Counted from the first letter of the stretch, positions 26,274 to 36,385 are shown. The stretch is DNA of 64,000 nt from Salinimicrobium sp049680855 (GCF_049680855.1 NZ_JBMPGS010000003.1:1-64000); one strand, 5' to 3'. The notes: a model not told the origin generated them from the sequence alone. Program-made: numbers and translations.

Positions 26274-26933
26274 ATGAGTGTTTCAGAAAACATACAAAAG
26301 ATCAAAGCCGAAATTCCTTCGGAAGTGACGCTGGTAGCCATATCCAAAACCAAGCCTAATGACGACATTTTAGAGGCATATAATGCTGGGCAACGGATTT
26401 TTGGGGAGAATAAGATCCAGGAAATGACCCAGAAATGGGAGGAATTGCCTAAAGATATTGAATGGCACATGGTGGGGCATGTTCAGCGCAATAAAGTCAA
26501 ATATATGGCACCATTTGTATCGGTAATCCATGCTGTAGATTCCCTTAAACTACTTAAGGAGGTAAACAAACAGGCAAAAAAGCATGACCGGGTGATCAAT
26601 TGTCTTTTACAAATAAAAATTGCAGAAGAAGAGTCTAAGTATGGAATAACAATTGATGCTGCCAAAGAAATCCTTGACTCCGAAGCATATCAAAATATGC
26701 AGCATGTAAAAATTACCGGCCTTATGGGCATGGCCACGTTGACTGAAAGTGAGGATAAAATAAGAAAGGAATTTACCTTTTTAAGAACTACATTTGAGGC
26801 ATTTAAGGAAGAAAATGACAATTTTACGACGCTTTCCATGGGGATGAGCGGGGATTACAAAATAGCCCTGAAATGTGGAACTACCATGATACGTGTGGGA
26901 AGTTCCATTTTTGGGGAAAGAAATTACAATTAA
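26274..26933 (+). CDS. YggS/PROSC family PLP-homeostasis protein
   Basis: A 219-aa cytoplasmic protein of the PLP-binding barrel family. Visible are VTLVAISKTKP with the PLP lysine, FGENKIQEM, WHMVGHVQRNKVKY, GLMGMATL and LSMGMSGDYKIAL. It is not an enzyme but buffers pyridoxal phosphate. It lies in the plus-strand run with close spacing on both sides. Confidence 0.94.
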   Translation: MSVSENIQKIKAEIPSEVTLVAISKTKPNDDILEAYNAGQRIFGENKIQEMTQKWEELPKDIEWHMVGHVQRNKVKYMAPFVSVIHAVDSLKLLKEVNKQAKKHDRVINCLLQIKIAEEESKYGITIDAAKEILDSEAYQNMQHVKITGLMGMATLTESEDKIRKEFTFLRTTFEAFKEENDNFTTLSMGMSGDYKIALKCGTTMIRVGSSIFGERNYN

Positions 26934-26948
26934 TACCAAAGAATACAT

Positions 26949-28322
26949 TTGTACGCAATTTTAGACATAGAAACTACCGGTGGGAAATACAATGAAGAGG
27001 GGATTACTGAAATTGCCATTTATAAATTTGACGGCCACAAGATAGTCGACCAGTACATTAGCTTAATTAATCCTGAAATTCCCATTCAGCCATTTGTGGT
27101 GGGACTAACGGGAATTAATAATGAGATGCTGCGGAATGCTCCTAAATTCTACGAAGCAGCAAAACGCATTATCGAAATTACCCAGGACTGCATTATTGTG
27201 GCTCATAATGCCAAGTTTGATTACCGCATTTTAAGGACAGAATATAAAAGATTGGGGTATGAGTTTGAAAGGGAAAGCCTATGTACTGTAGAGCTTTCAA
27301 AAAAATTGATTCCCGGGCAAAAATCTTATAGCCTTGGAAAACTGGTGCGGGCACTGGGAATTCCGCTTAGCGACAGGCACCGTGCGAATGGCGATGCACA
27401 GGCCACGGTAAAACTTTTTAAAATGTTACTGGCGAAAGATACTGAGAAAGAAATTCTTCGGAATTTGGTTCGAAAAAGCCCAAAGAACCAACTGGATACA
27501 AAACTTATCTCTCTTCTCGAGGAACTGCCTTCGATCACCGGAGTCTATTATTTGCACAATTCTGAAGGAGATATCATCTACATTGGTAAGAGCAAGAACA
27601 TAAAGAAGCGCGTAAACCAGCATTTTACGAGTGACAACCGCAAATCGCGAGAAATTCAGAAGGAGGTGAATTCTGTATCATATGAAGCTACAGGCAATGA
27701 GTTGAATGCACTTCTCAAGGAAAATGAAGAAATAAAGCGCAACAAACCTAAATACAATAAATCCCTGACCAGGACAGTTTTTAGCTATGCTTTGTACAAA
27801 TCTGTAGATGAAGCCGGGTTTATCCATCTGAAGATTGGAAAGGCAGATGGCCGAAAAAAGAATATTACTACTTTCACGAACATGCAACAGGCAAATGCTG
27901 TTCTAAATGAGATCGTGGAAAAATACAATCTTTGTCAGCGGTTTACAGGCTTGTATTCCGGGAAAGGAAGCTGCTTCAATTACGGTATTCAAAAATGTCA
28001 CGGTGCATGTATGCAAAAGGAATTACCAGAGGAGTACAACAAAAGAGTAGAAGAAGTCATTGCCCAATACAGTTATGACACTAAAAATATGCTGGTCATT
28101 GACCGCGGACGGGAAATAGATGAGAAAAGTGCACTTCTCGTGGAAGAAGGGGTGTTTAAAGGAATAGGATATTTCAATTTAAATCATCAATTAAATAATA
28201 TCGAGATCATCAAGTCTATTATCACCCCAATGAAAAGCGACCGCGATGCGCAACACATCATACAGAGTTACCTTAGAAAAAACAGCAGATTAAAAATTAT
28301 TGAGCTTTCCACACATGAATAA
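26949..28322 (+). CDS. DnaQ-like exonuclease fused to a GIY-YIG nuclease domain (Cho/UvrC-like)
   Basis: 457 aa. The N-terminal DEDDh exonuclease (1-165) has DIETTGG, AHNAKFDYRIL and HRANGDAQAT. The GIY-YIG endonuclease begins near 196 with GVYYLHNSEGDIIYIGKSKNIKKRVNQHF, and the UvrC-like middle part with Cys-containing GSCFNYGIQKCHGAC follows. This matches the polymerase-III-epsilon/GIY-YIG fusions thought to act in nucleotide-excision-type repair. The start is TTG, 15 nt after the yggS stop. The 3' end overlaps the next gene by 8 nt. Confidence 0.88.
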   Translation: MYAILDIETTGGKYNEEGITEIAIYKFDGHKIVDQYISLINPEIPIQPFVVGLTGINNEMLRNAPKFYEAAKRIIEITQDCIIVAHNAKFDYRILRTEYKRLGYEFERESLCTVELSKKLIPGQKSYSLGKLVRALGIPLSDRHRANGDAQATVKLFKMLLAKDTEKEILRNLVRKSPKNQLDTKLISLLEELPSITGVYYLHNSEGDIIYIGKSKNIKKRVNQHFTSDNRKSREIQKEVNSVSYEATGNELNALLKENEEIKRNKPKYNKSLTRTVFSYALYKSVDEAGFIHLKIGKADGRKKNITTFTNMQQANAVLNEIVEKYNLCQRFTGLYSGKGSCFNYGIQKCHGACMQKELPEEYNKRVEEVIAQYSYDTKNMLVIDRGREIDEKSALLVEEGVFKGIGYFNLNHQLNNIEIIKSIITPMKSDRDAQHIIQSYLRKNSRLKIIELSTHE

Positions 28323-30285
28323 AATTTTACTCCTCCTTTTTACCTTTTCAATCTTTTCATTACAGGCCCAGGAACAAACTTTTAGGACAGAAGACGTGCT
28401 TGTAAGTCGGACAGATTTGGAAAGCGATATTTATTCCAAAGATTCTACGGCAAACGCCTTTTACATCTATGAAGAAGGTTATAGCCGCTTTAGGGAAGGT
28501 AACGAATTAAGACTGGTCACAGATTATACTGCTAAACTTAAGATTTTAAACAAGGAGGGTTATGACCATGCCAATGTGGAAATAAGGCTGCAAAAGAATG
28601 ATCGTTCCGAAGAGGAGATTGATCATCTTAAAGCAATCACCTACTATCTTGAAGACGGAATTCAGAAAAGTGAACAATTGGATGCTTCCAAAGTTTACAC
28701 TGAAGAACATCCTTCTTATGATCTTGTGAAGTTTACTTTCCCGGGACTTCGGCCCGGTGCAGTTATTGTTTATTCTTATGAATTGAGTTCACCTTTTTTC
28801 TTCAAATTTAATACCTGGTGGTTTCAGGAAGATATTCCTAAACTGTACAGCAAATTTGTAAGTGAGATTCCTGGCAACTTTAATTATAACATTAAAAAAG
28901 TTGGATACCAGAAGTTGGACTCTCAAGAGGAAGAGATCGTAAAAAGATGCTTCTACAAAAGCGCCCCGGAACCCGGTTCCTGTTTGAAAACCGAATATGT
29001 GATGAAGAACATCCCGGCTTTTGTGGAAGAAAAATATCTTACTTCACGATATAATTACATTTCCCGCCTTGAATACGAGCTTATTCAAATCACCACTCTT
29101 GATGGCCGGGTAAAAAAGTACACCAAGACCTGGGATGATGTGGATCGGGAACTTCGGAAGGATGGTGACCTGGGCAAACAATTAAGAAAAAGTTCTGTCG
29201 CAAAGAACCTGCTTCCAGATAGCATTCAGAAACAACCTAATGATCTTCATAAAGCAAAGGCTATCTATGCCTTTGTAAAGGATAACTATACCTGGAACGG
29301 AGATTACAAGATATTTGATGATATGAAAATAAAAGATCTTGTAAAAGAGCGAACAGGAAATGTTTCTGCTATAAATACCCTTCTACATAACATTTATGAC
29401 GAGCAGGGATACAAAGTCTTACCTGTCTTGATGGCTACTCGCAGCAGTGGAGTTCCGTCGAGGCTCTACCCCATTCTAAGCGAATTCAATTACCTTATTG
29501 TTCAATTACAGATAGGAGAAGAAAAATATTTGCTAGATGCTACTGAAAAATATCTTGACTTTGGCAATCTCCCCTACCGCTGCCTTAATCATTACGCACG
29601 TTTGCTCGATTTTGATGAAGGAAGCTCCTGGATTGATATTGATCCTGAAGAATTTTCAACCGTCACCTTTCACGATTCCTTAAAAGTGAATGCCGACGGC
29701 ACCTCAACAGGAATCTCCAGACAAATTTTAAGAGGATATCACGCTATCGCGGCAAGAGAAAAACTGGAGGAACTTTCCAACAACGAGATATTTAGCAGCC
29801 TTACAAATGCAGCGACACATACAAGAGCGCAAAATGTAACATATACGATTGATCCTGAAAGTGAAGAAAACCTGAACCTCAGTTTTGAGCTGAATAATGA
29901 ATCACAAAAAATCAATGATCTTATTTATGTAAATCCGTTCAGTTTTCAATTTTTTGATGAAAACCCATTTCAGCTTTCAGAAAGACAATATCCTATTGAC
30001 TTTGGTTATAAAGATGCGTACTCCTACAGCATAACGCTTCAAATTCCCGAAGGACATGAAGTGGTGGAACTACCCGAGCAGAAATGGATGAAATTGCCAC
30101 AAAACGCAGGTATGCTTCAGTTCATGGTGCAACAAATGGATGAAAACAATATTAGTGTTTATTGCAGAGTGAACTTTCCTAAGACAACGTATGAACCTGG
30201 ATATTATCCTTATTTGAAGGAGTTCTTCAATACTTTAATAGATATTCAGAAACAATCTATTATCGTCCTCCAGCAAAAAAGTTAA
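28315..30285 (+). CDS. Exported DUF3857 / transglutaminase-fold protein
   Basis: 656 aa from the ATG at 28315 with signal peptide MNKILLLLFTFSIFSLQAQ. A DUF3857 beta-domain (about 60-280) is followed by a transglutaminase-like domain (about 300-420). The usual catalytic Cys position is occupied by a non-Cys sequence (ERTGNVSAINTLL) and the later strand reads EFNYLIVQL without the catalytic His, so it is probably not an active transglutaminase. Periplasmic or secreted; function unknown. It overlaps the upstream nuclease gene by 8 nt. Confidence 0.82.
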   Translation: MNKILLLLFTFSIFSLQAQEQTFRTEDVLVSRTDLESDIYSKDSTANAFYIYEEGYSRFREGNELRLVTDYTAKLKILNKEGYDHANVEIRLQKNDRSEEEIDHLKAITYYLEDGIQKSEQLDASKVYTEEHPSYDLVKFTFPGLRPGAVIVYSYELSSPFFFKFNTWWFQEDIPKLYSKFVSEIPGNFNYNIKKVGYQKLDSQEEEIVKRCFYKSAPEPGSCLKTEYVMKNIPAFVEEKYLTSRYNYISRLEYELIQITTLDGRVKKYTKTWDDVDRELRKDGDLGKQLRKSSVAKNLLPDSIQKQPNDLHKAKAIYAFVKDNYTWNGDYKIFDDMKIKDLVKERTGNVSAINTLLHNIYDEQGYKVLPVLMATRSSGVPSRLYPILSEFNYLIVQLQIGEEKYLLDATEKYLDFGNLPYRCLNHYARLLDFDEGSSWIDIDPEEFSTVTFHDSLKVNADGTSTGISRQILRGYHAIAAREKLEELSNNEIFSSLTNAATHTRAQNVTYTIDPESEENLNLSFELNNESQKINDLIYVNPFSFQFFDENPFQLSERQYPIDFGYKDAYSYSITLQIPEGHEVVELPEQKWMKLPQNAGMLQFMVQQMDENNISVYCRVNFPKTTYEPGYYPYLKEFFNTLIDIQKQSIIVLQQKS

Positions 30286-30310
30286 CTTGCAGTAGCCGTT
30301 AATAACGATT

Positions 30311-31138
30311 TTGAAAAAAGAACAGAAAATATCGCCCTGGAGATTAAAGCTACATGAGGTCATCTATGAGGCCGATACGCCTGCAGGAAAAATTTTCGAC
30401 ATTGCCCTGCTTATGGTTATTCTCCTAAGCATTGTACTGGTCATGTTGGAAAGTGTCAAGGAATTGAGTAGGGAATATTACTGGCAGTTCTATACCGCAG
30501 AATGGATTATCACCATCATTTTTAGTATAGAATATGTGCTGCGAATCATCGCTATAAATAAGCCTTCCAGGTACATCTTTAGTTTTTATGGCATTGTAGA
30601 CTTACTCTCCACACTCCCTACTTATCTCGCTTTTATAGGAGGTGGGCACAACCTGCTTTTTGCAGTACGATCACTGCGTTTGTTGCGGGTTTTCAGGATC
30701 CTGAAGATTACCCGGTATATAGGAGAATCTAATAAACTTGTAAAGGCACTAAGAGACAGTAGACCAAAGATCCTTGTTTTTCTGTTTGCCGTACTTATTC
30801 TTTGCGTGATCATGGGTACTGTAATGTATCTTGTTGAAGGACCCGAGCATGGCTTTACCAGCATTCCCGTGGCTGTATATTGGTGCATTGTAACGCTGAC
30901 TACGGTAGGTTTCGGCGACATACATCCAGTCACTCCGCTCGGCCAGTTTATAGCCTCTGTCATTATGATCACAGGTTATGGAATTATCGCCGTGCCAACC
31001 GGAATTGTAAGTGCAGAATTTTCTAAAGGACAAAAAGATATCCCTGTGAACACTCAGGTGTGCCCTTACTGCAACGAATCAAAGCACCTTGACAAAGCCG
31101 AATATTGCCATAACTGCGGAAATAAATTGAATGAATAA
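30311..31138 (+). CDS. Voltage-gated potassium-type ion channel with C-terminal zinc ribbon
   Basis: A 275-aa membrane protein with six segments. The voltage-sensor S4 helix shows repeated arginines (RSLRLLRVFRILKITR, about 120-135), and the pore has the filter TLTTVGFGDIHP (about 197-208), a potassium-type GFGD variant. The cytoplasmic tail ends in a zinc ribbon: CPYCNESKHLD...YCHNCGNKL. The start is TTG; the upstream TM region fits this length. The miaA start lies 8 nt inside its end. Confidence 0.9.
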   Translation: MKKEQKISPWRLKLHEVIYEADTPAGKIFDIALLMVILLSIVLVMLESVKELSREYYWQFYTAEWIITIIFSIEYVLRIIAINKPSRYIFSFYGIVDLLSTLPTYLAFIGGGHNLLFAVRSLRLLRVFRILKITRYIGESNKLVKALRDSRPKILVFLFAVLILCVIMGTVMYLVEGPEHGFTSIPVAVYWCIVTLTTVGFGDIHPVTPLGQFIASVIMITGYGIIAVPTGIVSAEFSKGQKDIPVNTQVCPYCNESKHLDKAEYCHNCGNKLNE

Positions 31139-32039
31139 GCATTTAATAAGCGTAGTTGGCCCTACAGCTATAGGAAAGACAGCTATGGCTATAGAAATTG
31201 CCCGACACTATAATTGCGAAATTATTTCTGCAGATTCCCGGCAGTTTTTCAAAGAAATGTCCATTGGTACCGCCGTTCCTTCGGAAGCTGAATTAAAGGC
31301 CGCAAAACACCATTTTATCCAGAATATTTCTGTGGAAGAAGATTACTCTGTAGGTGATTTTGAGCGCGATGCGATCGAAAAACTGAAGGAGATTTATAAA
31401 CAGAATAATATTGCAGTCATGGCCGGTGGTAGCGGACTCTATGTTAAAGCAGTTACAGAAGGGCTCGATCATTTTCCAGAAGTAGATTCTAAAATTAGGG
31501 AGCAGCTTAACGAAGAACTACTCGAAAATGGCATTTTTGGCTTGCAACAAAAACTTCAGGAGCTGGATCCTGTTTATTATTCTAAAGTAGATAAGGAAAA
31601 TCCGCACCGTATCATCCGTGCGCTGGAAGTTTGCCTTCAAAGCGGAAAACCTTATTCTGCCTTTAGAAATCAACAGAAAACTCCACGTACTTTTCATCCC
31701 ATTTTTGTGGGGTTGACATCCGACAGAGAAGTCATTTATGACCGGATAAACCAGCGTGTGGATCTTATGATGAAAGAAGGATTGTTGGAGGAAGTAAAAA
31801 AATTATATCCAAAAAGGGCATTAAACGCTCTCAATACGGTGGGATATAAAGAGCTCTTTCAATTCCTGGAAGGGAATTTCACTTTAGAAGAAGCGGTTGC
31901 AGAAATTAAGAAAAATACCCGTCGCTTTGCAAAAAGGCAACTCACCTGGTTCAGGAAACAACCTGAAATAAAGTGGTTCGATTATCAAACCCCTGCAGAA
32001 GAAATTATGGTTTACCTGGAAAGTAAAACTCATGGTTAA
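31131..32039 (+). CDS. miaA: tRNA dimethylallyltransferase MiaA
   Basis: 302 aa. Adds dimethylallyl to A37 of tRNAs that read UNN codons. P-loop GPTAIGKTA at the N-terminus; SADSRQFFKEMSIGTA and the IPP-binding region follow; AGGSGLYVKAVTEGL and the C-terminal NTRRFAKRQLTWFRKQ are family signatures. Its start overlaps the channel gene, and its TAA shares TTAA with the stop of the convergent secreted protein gene. Confidence 0.96.
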   Translation: MNKHLISVVGPTAIGKTAMAIEIARHYNCEIISADSRQFFKEMSIGTAVPSEAELKAAKHHFIQNISVEEDYSVGDFERDAIEKLKEIYKQNNIAVMAGGSGLYVKAVTEGLDHFPEVDSKIREQLNEELLENGIFGLQQKLQELDPVYYSKVDKENPHRIIRALEVCLQSGKPYSAFRNQQKTPRTFHPIFVGLTSDREVIYDRINQRVDLMMKEGLLEEVKKLYPKRALNALNTVGYKELFQFLEGNFTLEEAVAEIKKNTRRFAKRQLTWFRKQPEIKWFDYQTPAEEIMVYLESKTHG

Positions 32040-35000
32040 TTTAAGCTGATCACTGCCCTTCGAATGAATTTGTCATCTTCGGAATAGTAGATAATGGTAT
32101 ATACACCAGACTGGAATTTTCTAAGATCAAGGCTGTAATCTTCCATTTCTCCCGCAGAAACATCAAATCGTGCTGCCATTAAAAAGCGCCCTCGCATATC
32201 AAAAACCTCAGCTCTTTGCAGCTGAATATCTTCTGAAGTTTCTACGTACACTACTCCCCTTCCCGGATTTGGATAAATAATAACATATGGAGATCTTTCA
32301 GGCTCTGCGGGATCTACGGGAGTTGTCGAGCAGTACTCTTCAGGATCTGTAAGGTTTACCAGCACCAAACAGGATTGAGTAGATCCTCCTGAATAAGTAG
32401 CAGTAAGCACTACTTCGGTTGCTCCAATATCTTCACAGGTAAAACGGGCCTGACTTAGTTGCATATCCTGCGGAACCGTGCCATTTGAATTATAAACTTC
32501 TTCAGGCGATAAGAAAGCTTCACCGTTTTCATTCAGCTCAAGTACAATAGTTCCTACACATTCCAGTTCTGGAGCGGGAATTTCGTCAGAAATGACATTT
32601 ACCGTGGTGGTACAGGTACTTACATTTCCAGAATTATCTGTAACCGAAATAACAACCTCCTGCTCTCCTATGTCTTCCGAAGTAAAGTTATTCCTGCTTA
32701 AGCTGATATTATCAACTCCGCAGTTATCGCTTGCAGAAATTTCAAGATCTTCTACTGAAATTGCGGCGGTACCGTCTTCTCCTAATTTAAGATCGTAGTC
32801 TGAAATGCAGCTTACTTGTGGCGGCAAATTATCAACTACAGTGACTTCTATTTCACAGCTGCCGGTATATTCCCCCCAAAACCTTGCTGTAACAGTTTCA
32901 GTTCCTATATCATTACAGGTGAAATAAGATTTGCTTACCTCCAGTTCTTCATTTTCATCGTTTCCGGTGTAATTTAATGTCAAAGTCGCTTCGCCATTTT
33001 CATCTAAAGCTAACTCCAAAGAATCGGGACAAGATACCTGCCCGTCCTCATCTTCCTCGTCATATGGCTCTACAGTTATACTTGTTATACATGTATCTAC
33101 ATTTCCCGCGGCATCAAACACAGTAAAAGTTATGTCCTGCTCCCCAATATCTCCAGTCGTAAAATTTGTTTTGCTTAGGGTCATTTCTGCAATCCCGCAA
33201 TTATCTGTTGAGCCATCGTCAATAATAGTTGGCGATAAAGTTCCAACTCCCTGCTCATTTAGGTGAAGTGTAAAATCAGAGATGCAATTTGCTACGGGAG
33301 AGATATTGTCTTTAAGATCTAATTGAAAGGTACAAGTCGCATTTTCCTCTCCTAAACTGGCAGTTAATTTTACTTCTGTACTTTCACTTATCATTGTTCC
33401 GGGAGCCGGCAATTGTATCACTTGAGCTTCCGGATTATTTGTTTGCACATTCCTGCGATAATCAGGTACTACAAAGACGCAGCTCTCAGTCAAGCCCTCC
33501 GTTCTATTCTCCAGACAAGTAATCTTTAAAGGATCGGGCTCTTCCGGCTGAATAAGCTGAACGTTAAAAGTGCAATATTCCTTATTGCCGTCAGCATCAG
33601 TTACCATGAAAGTAATCTCGGTGTCTTCTTCTATTTCGGTTCCCGGTACAGGATTTTGAGTTACAGTAAATGTGCTACAATTTCCGCTAACCACAGCCTC
33701 ATCTGTATAATCCGGTAGCGAAAAAAGCCCTTCTGAATTGGCATTTTCTGATTTATCTGCCGGACAGGAAATACTCAGTTTCGGTTGATTATTCAGGACA
33801 ACTTCGAATTCACAGGAATCAGTTTCACCTTCCAAAGTCGCTGTTAAACGAACCGTCATATTTTCCGAAACCTCCGCACCCTTCAAAGGAGTTTGTGTAA
33901 TTGTGGCTGCGGAATTATTCGCAGTTGCCATTCCAGTATAATCAGGAATGGTAAAAGTACAATCTCCGCCCATGTCTTCGGTTTGAGTACCTGGGCAGGA
34001 AATCTCTAAAGGATCGGGCTCTTCCGGTTGAATAAGCTGAACGTTAAACTTGCAATATTCCTTATTGCCGTCAGCATCAGTTACCATAAAAGTAATCTCG
34101 GTGTCTTCTTCTATTTCGGTTCCCGGTACAGGATTTTGAGTTACAGTAAATGTGCTACAATTTCCGCTTACCACTGCCTCATCTGTATAATCCGGTAGCG
34201 AAAAAAGGCCTTCTGAATTGGCATTTTCTGTTTTATCTGCCGGACAGGAAATACTCAGTTCCGGGTGATTATTCAGGACAACTTCAAAATCGCAGGAAAC
34301 GGTTTCCCCTTCCAAAGTCGCTGTTAAACGAACCGTTGTATTTTCCGAAACCTCCGCACCTTTCAAAGGAGTTTGTGTAATTGTGGCTGCGGAATTATTC
34401 ACAGTTGCCATTCCAGTATAATCAGGAATGGTAAAAGTACAATCTCCGCCCATGTCTTCGGTTTGAGTCCCTGGGCAGGAAATCTCTAAAGGATCGGGCT
34501 CTTCCGGCTGAATAAACTGAACGTCAAAAGTGCAATATTTTTTATTGCCGTCAGCATCAGTTACCATGAAAGTAATCTCAGTGTCTTTTTCTATTTCGGT
34601 TCCCGGCGCAGGAGTTTGAGTTACAGTAAATGTGCTACAATTTCCACTTACCACTGCCTCATCTGTATAATCCGGTAGCGAAAAAAGGCCTTCTGGATTG
34701 GCATTTTCTGTTTTATCTGCCGGACAGGAAATACTCAGTTCCGGGTAATTATTCAGGACAACTTCAAAATCGCAGGAAACGCTTTCCCCTTCCAAAGTCG
34801 CTGTTAAACGAACCGTTGTATTTTCCGAAACCTCCGCACCTTTCAAAGGAGTTTGTGTAATTGTTGCTGCGGAATTATTCACAGTTGCCATTCCAGTATA
34901 ATCAGGAATGGTAAAAGTACAATCTCCGCCCATGTCTTCGGTTTGAGTACCTGTGCAGGAAATCTCTAAAGGATCGGGTTCTTCTGAAGCCTCTACTGTT

Positions 35001-36385
35001 ATTGTAAACGTACAGGTATCTGTCTGTCCAAAATCATCTGTAGCAGTGAATTCAATGGAATGGGTGCCCACAGTAAATTCACTTCCGGAAGAATCACCCT
35101 TAGTCTGTAAAACGGTAGCAGAACAATTATCTGTCGCAGTAGCAACTGCAAATTCTACTATTGCAAAATCATCACCGGGTTCAGCTGTTACAACTATATC
35201 ATTTGCACAAGCTATTTCAGGACCTTCCAGACTGTCAAAAGTTGGCGTTCTTTCGTTGATTTCAAGATCAAACTGAATTTTTTCAGGAATATAGCCAATT
35301 AGGAAGTAGCTCTTACCAATGACGTATGCATTATTTACATACATTTTATCGCAATCGCTGAAAGCAATATCAACCGGAAATTGAATTTTGGATTTAAAAA
35401 AATCCTCCAATTGTAAACTGGGGCTAAAAATTTTTATTCCAAAGGCGTTGTCTTCAACACCATTATCTATGTCTTCAGCTATATCCTGCGCATCTGAAAT
35501 TCCCAGTTCTTCAAAATTCACAAAATCGCTAAAATTTACTCTTTCTGCGAATTCAACAACGTGGATATAATCAAACTCATCAATTACTATACTGCCCGGA
35601 GATTGCACCTTGGAAAGTTGACTTTCGTAGTTCAGATTTTTATCGAAAATTAGTACTGCAGAATCATTATCACCCGCCTGACTGACAAAAACTCTACCCT
35701 CAGAATTTACGGCTATACGATACGGAATTTCAACATTATTATTCGTACTCCGCACAACATTTGTAACCTTATCTACGACCCGAATTCTACTGAGCTCATT
35801 AGTTTCTGGTCCTTTTTCACCACTGTTGTATTCGGCAATGTAAACATTCTGTTCATCTACGTCTATACCCATAGGCCTGTAGAAAGAAGTGAGAATAGAT
35901 CTTATATAATTTCCCTGTTGATCAAAAATTTTGATTTGCCCATTATCTTCAAAAGTTTCTCCACCAGCGAAATAATCCGCTATATATATTAAACCATCTT
36001 TATCGACAGCTATGTCAAGTGGACTGCTCAATCCAGTAATAAAATTGGCATCAATGACATTTCCGTTAGAGTCTCTTTTTATTACACCACTTCCAAAAGT
36101 GAGGGTATAGACATTATCCTCACGATCTGTCGCAATAGCAATGGTAACATCTTCAGAGTTCAAACCTGATAAGGAAAGGGAAACTGTGGGTAAGTCTTTC
36201 TTATCAACCCATTCATAGGAAGGAACCTGAATAGCCGGGTTCTGCGCGAAAAGTCCGTTGCCAAAACTCAGAAGAAAAAAAAGAAAAAATAATGTGCCGG
36301 AAATGGCATTTTTGAGTACCCTTCTATTGTGCCGGTAGAAATAGGCAGCAAAAAAACATTTATATGAAGATGGGGGTCTTCTCAT
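32036..36385 (-). CDS. Large T9SS-secreted protein with beta-propeller and tandem HYR-like repeats
   Basis: 1449 aa. An N-terminal signal segment ends near residue 48 (LFAQ); an NHL-type beta-propeller follows (about 70-360: DVAVDKDGLIYIADYF-like blades). Then come a HYR-like domain (about 385-470) and three almost identical 160-residue units (471-950), each of two roughly 80-residue Cys-containing HYR-like modules. A degenerate unit, more HYR/Ig-like modules, and a C-terminal T9SS type-A sorting domain (from YPNPGRGVVYVE to the end) complete it. It is exported by the type IX system to the cell surface or medium, likely for adhesion or polymer binding (inferred). Preceded by a good promoter at 36403. 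Confidence 0.88.
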   Translation of the reverse strand: MRRPPSSYKCFFAAYFYRHNRRVLKNAISGTLFFLFFLLSFGNGLFAQNPAIQVPSYEWVDKKDLPTVSLSLSGLNSEDVTIAIATDREDNVYTLTFGSGVIKRDSNGNVIDANFITGLSSPLDIAVDKDGLIYIADYFAGGETFEDNGQIKIFDQQGNYIRSILTSFYRPMGIDVDEQNVYIAEYNSGEKGPETNELSRIRVVDKVTNVVRSTNNNVEIPYRIAVNSEGRVFVSQAGDNDSAVLIFDKNLNYESQLSKVQSPGSIVIDEFDYIHVVEFAERVNFSDFVNFEELGISDAQDIAEDIDNGVEDNAFGIKIFSPSLQLEDFFKSKIQFPVDIAFSDCDKMYVNNAYVIGKSYFLIGYIPEKIQFDLEINERTPTFDSLEGPEIACANDIVVTAEPGDDFAIVEFAVATATDNCSATVLQTKGDSSGSEFTVGTHSIEFTATDDFGQTDTCTFTITVEASEEPDPLEISCTGTQTEDMGGDCTFTIPDYTGMATVNNSAATITQTPLKGAEVSENTTVRLTATLEGESVSCDFEVVLNNYPELSISCPADKTENANPEGLFSLPDYTDEAVVSGNCSTFTVTQTPAPGTEIEKDTEITFMVTDADGNKKYCTFDVQFIQPEEPDPLEISCPGTQTEDMGGDCTFTIPDYTGMATVNNSAATITQTPLKGAEVSENTTVRLTATLEGETVSCDFEVVLNNHPELSISCPADKTENANSEGLFSLPDYTDEAVVSGNCSTFTVTQNPVPGTEIEEDTEITFMVTDADGNKEYCKFNVQLIQPEEPDPLEISCPGTQTEDMGGDCTFTIPDYTGMATANNSAATITQTPLKGAEVSENMTVRLTATLEGETDSCEFEVVLNNQPKLSISCPADKSENANSEGLFSLPDYTDEAVVSGNCSTFTVTQNPVPGTEIEEDTEITFMVTDADGNKEYCTFNVQLIQPEEPDPLKITCLENRTEGLTESCVFVVPDYRRNVQTNNPEAQVIQLPAPGTMISESTEVKLTASLGEENATCTFQLDLKDNISPVANCISDFTLHLNEQGVGTLSPTIIDDGSTDNCGIAEMTLSKTNFTTGDIGEQDITFTVFDAAGNVDTCITSITVEPYDEEDEDGQVSCPDSLELALDENGEATLTLNYTGNDENEELEVSKSYFTCNDIGTETVTARFWGEYTGSCEIEVTVVDNLPPQVSCISDYDLKLGEDGTAAISVEDLEISASDNCGVDNISLSRNNFTSEDIGEQEVVISVTDNSGNVSTCTTTVNVISDEIPAPELECVGTIVLELNENGEAFLSPEEVYNSNGTVPQDMQLSQARFTCEDIGATEVVLTATYSGGSTQSCLVLVNLTDPEEYCSTTPVDPAEPERSPYVIIYPNPGRGVVYVETSEDIQLQRAEVFDMRGRFLMAARFDVSAGEMEDYSLDLRKFQSGVYTIIYYSEDDKFIRRAVISLN
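33535..34974 (-). repeat. Three tandem 480-bp repeats inside the T9SS protein gene
   Basis: Boundaries by the phrase GGATCGGGCT at 33531, 34011, 34491 and (as GGATCGGGTT) 34971, an exact 480-bp period. The units encode 160 residues each and are near-identical at DNA level, including synonymous positions, which implies recent duplication or gene conversion. A diverged fourth unit follows on the C-terminal side. Confidence 0.93.

Noticed and set aside
33535..34974. Possible CRISPR-like array or plus-strand genes at 34150 and 34630
   Set aside because: The period is 480 bp with no spacers; the plus-strand frames are the same shadow repeated in each unit of a coding repeat.
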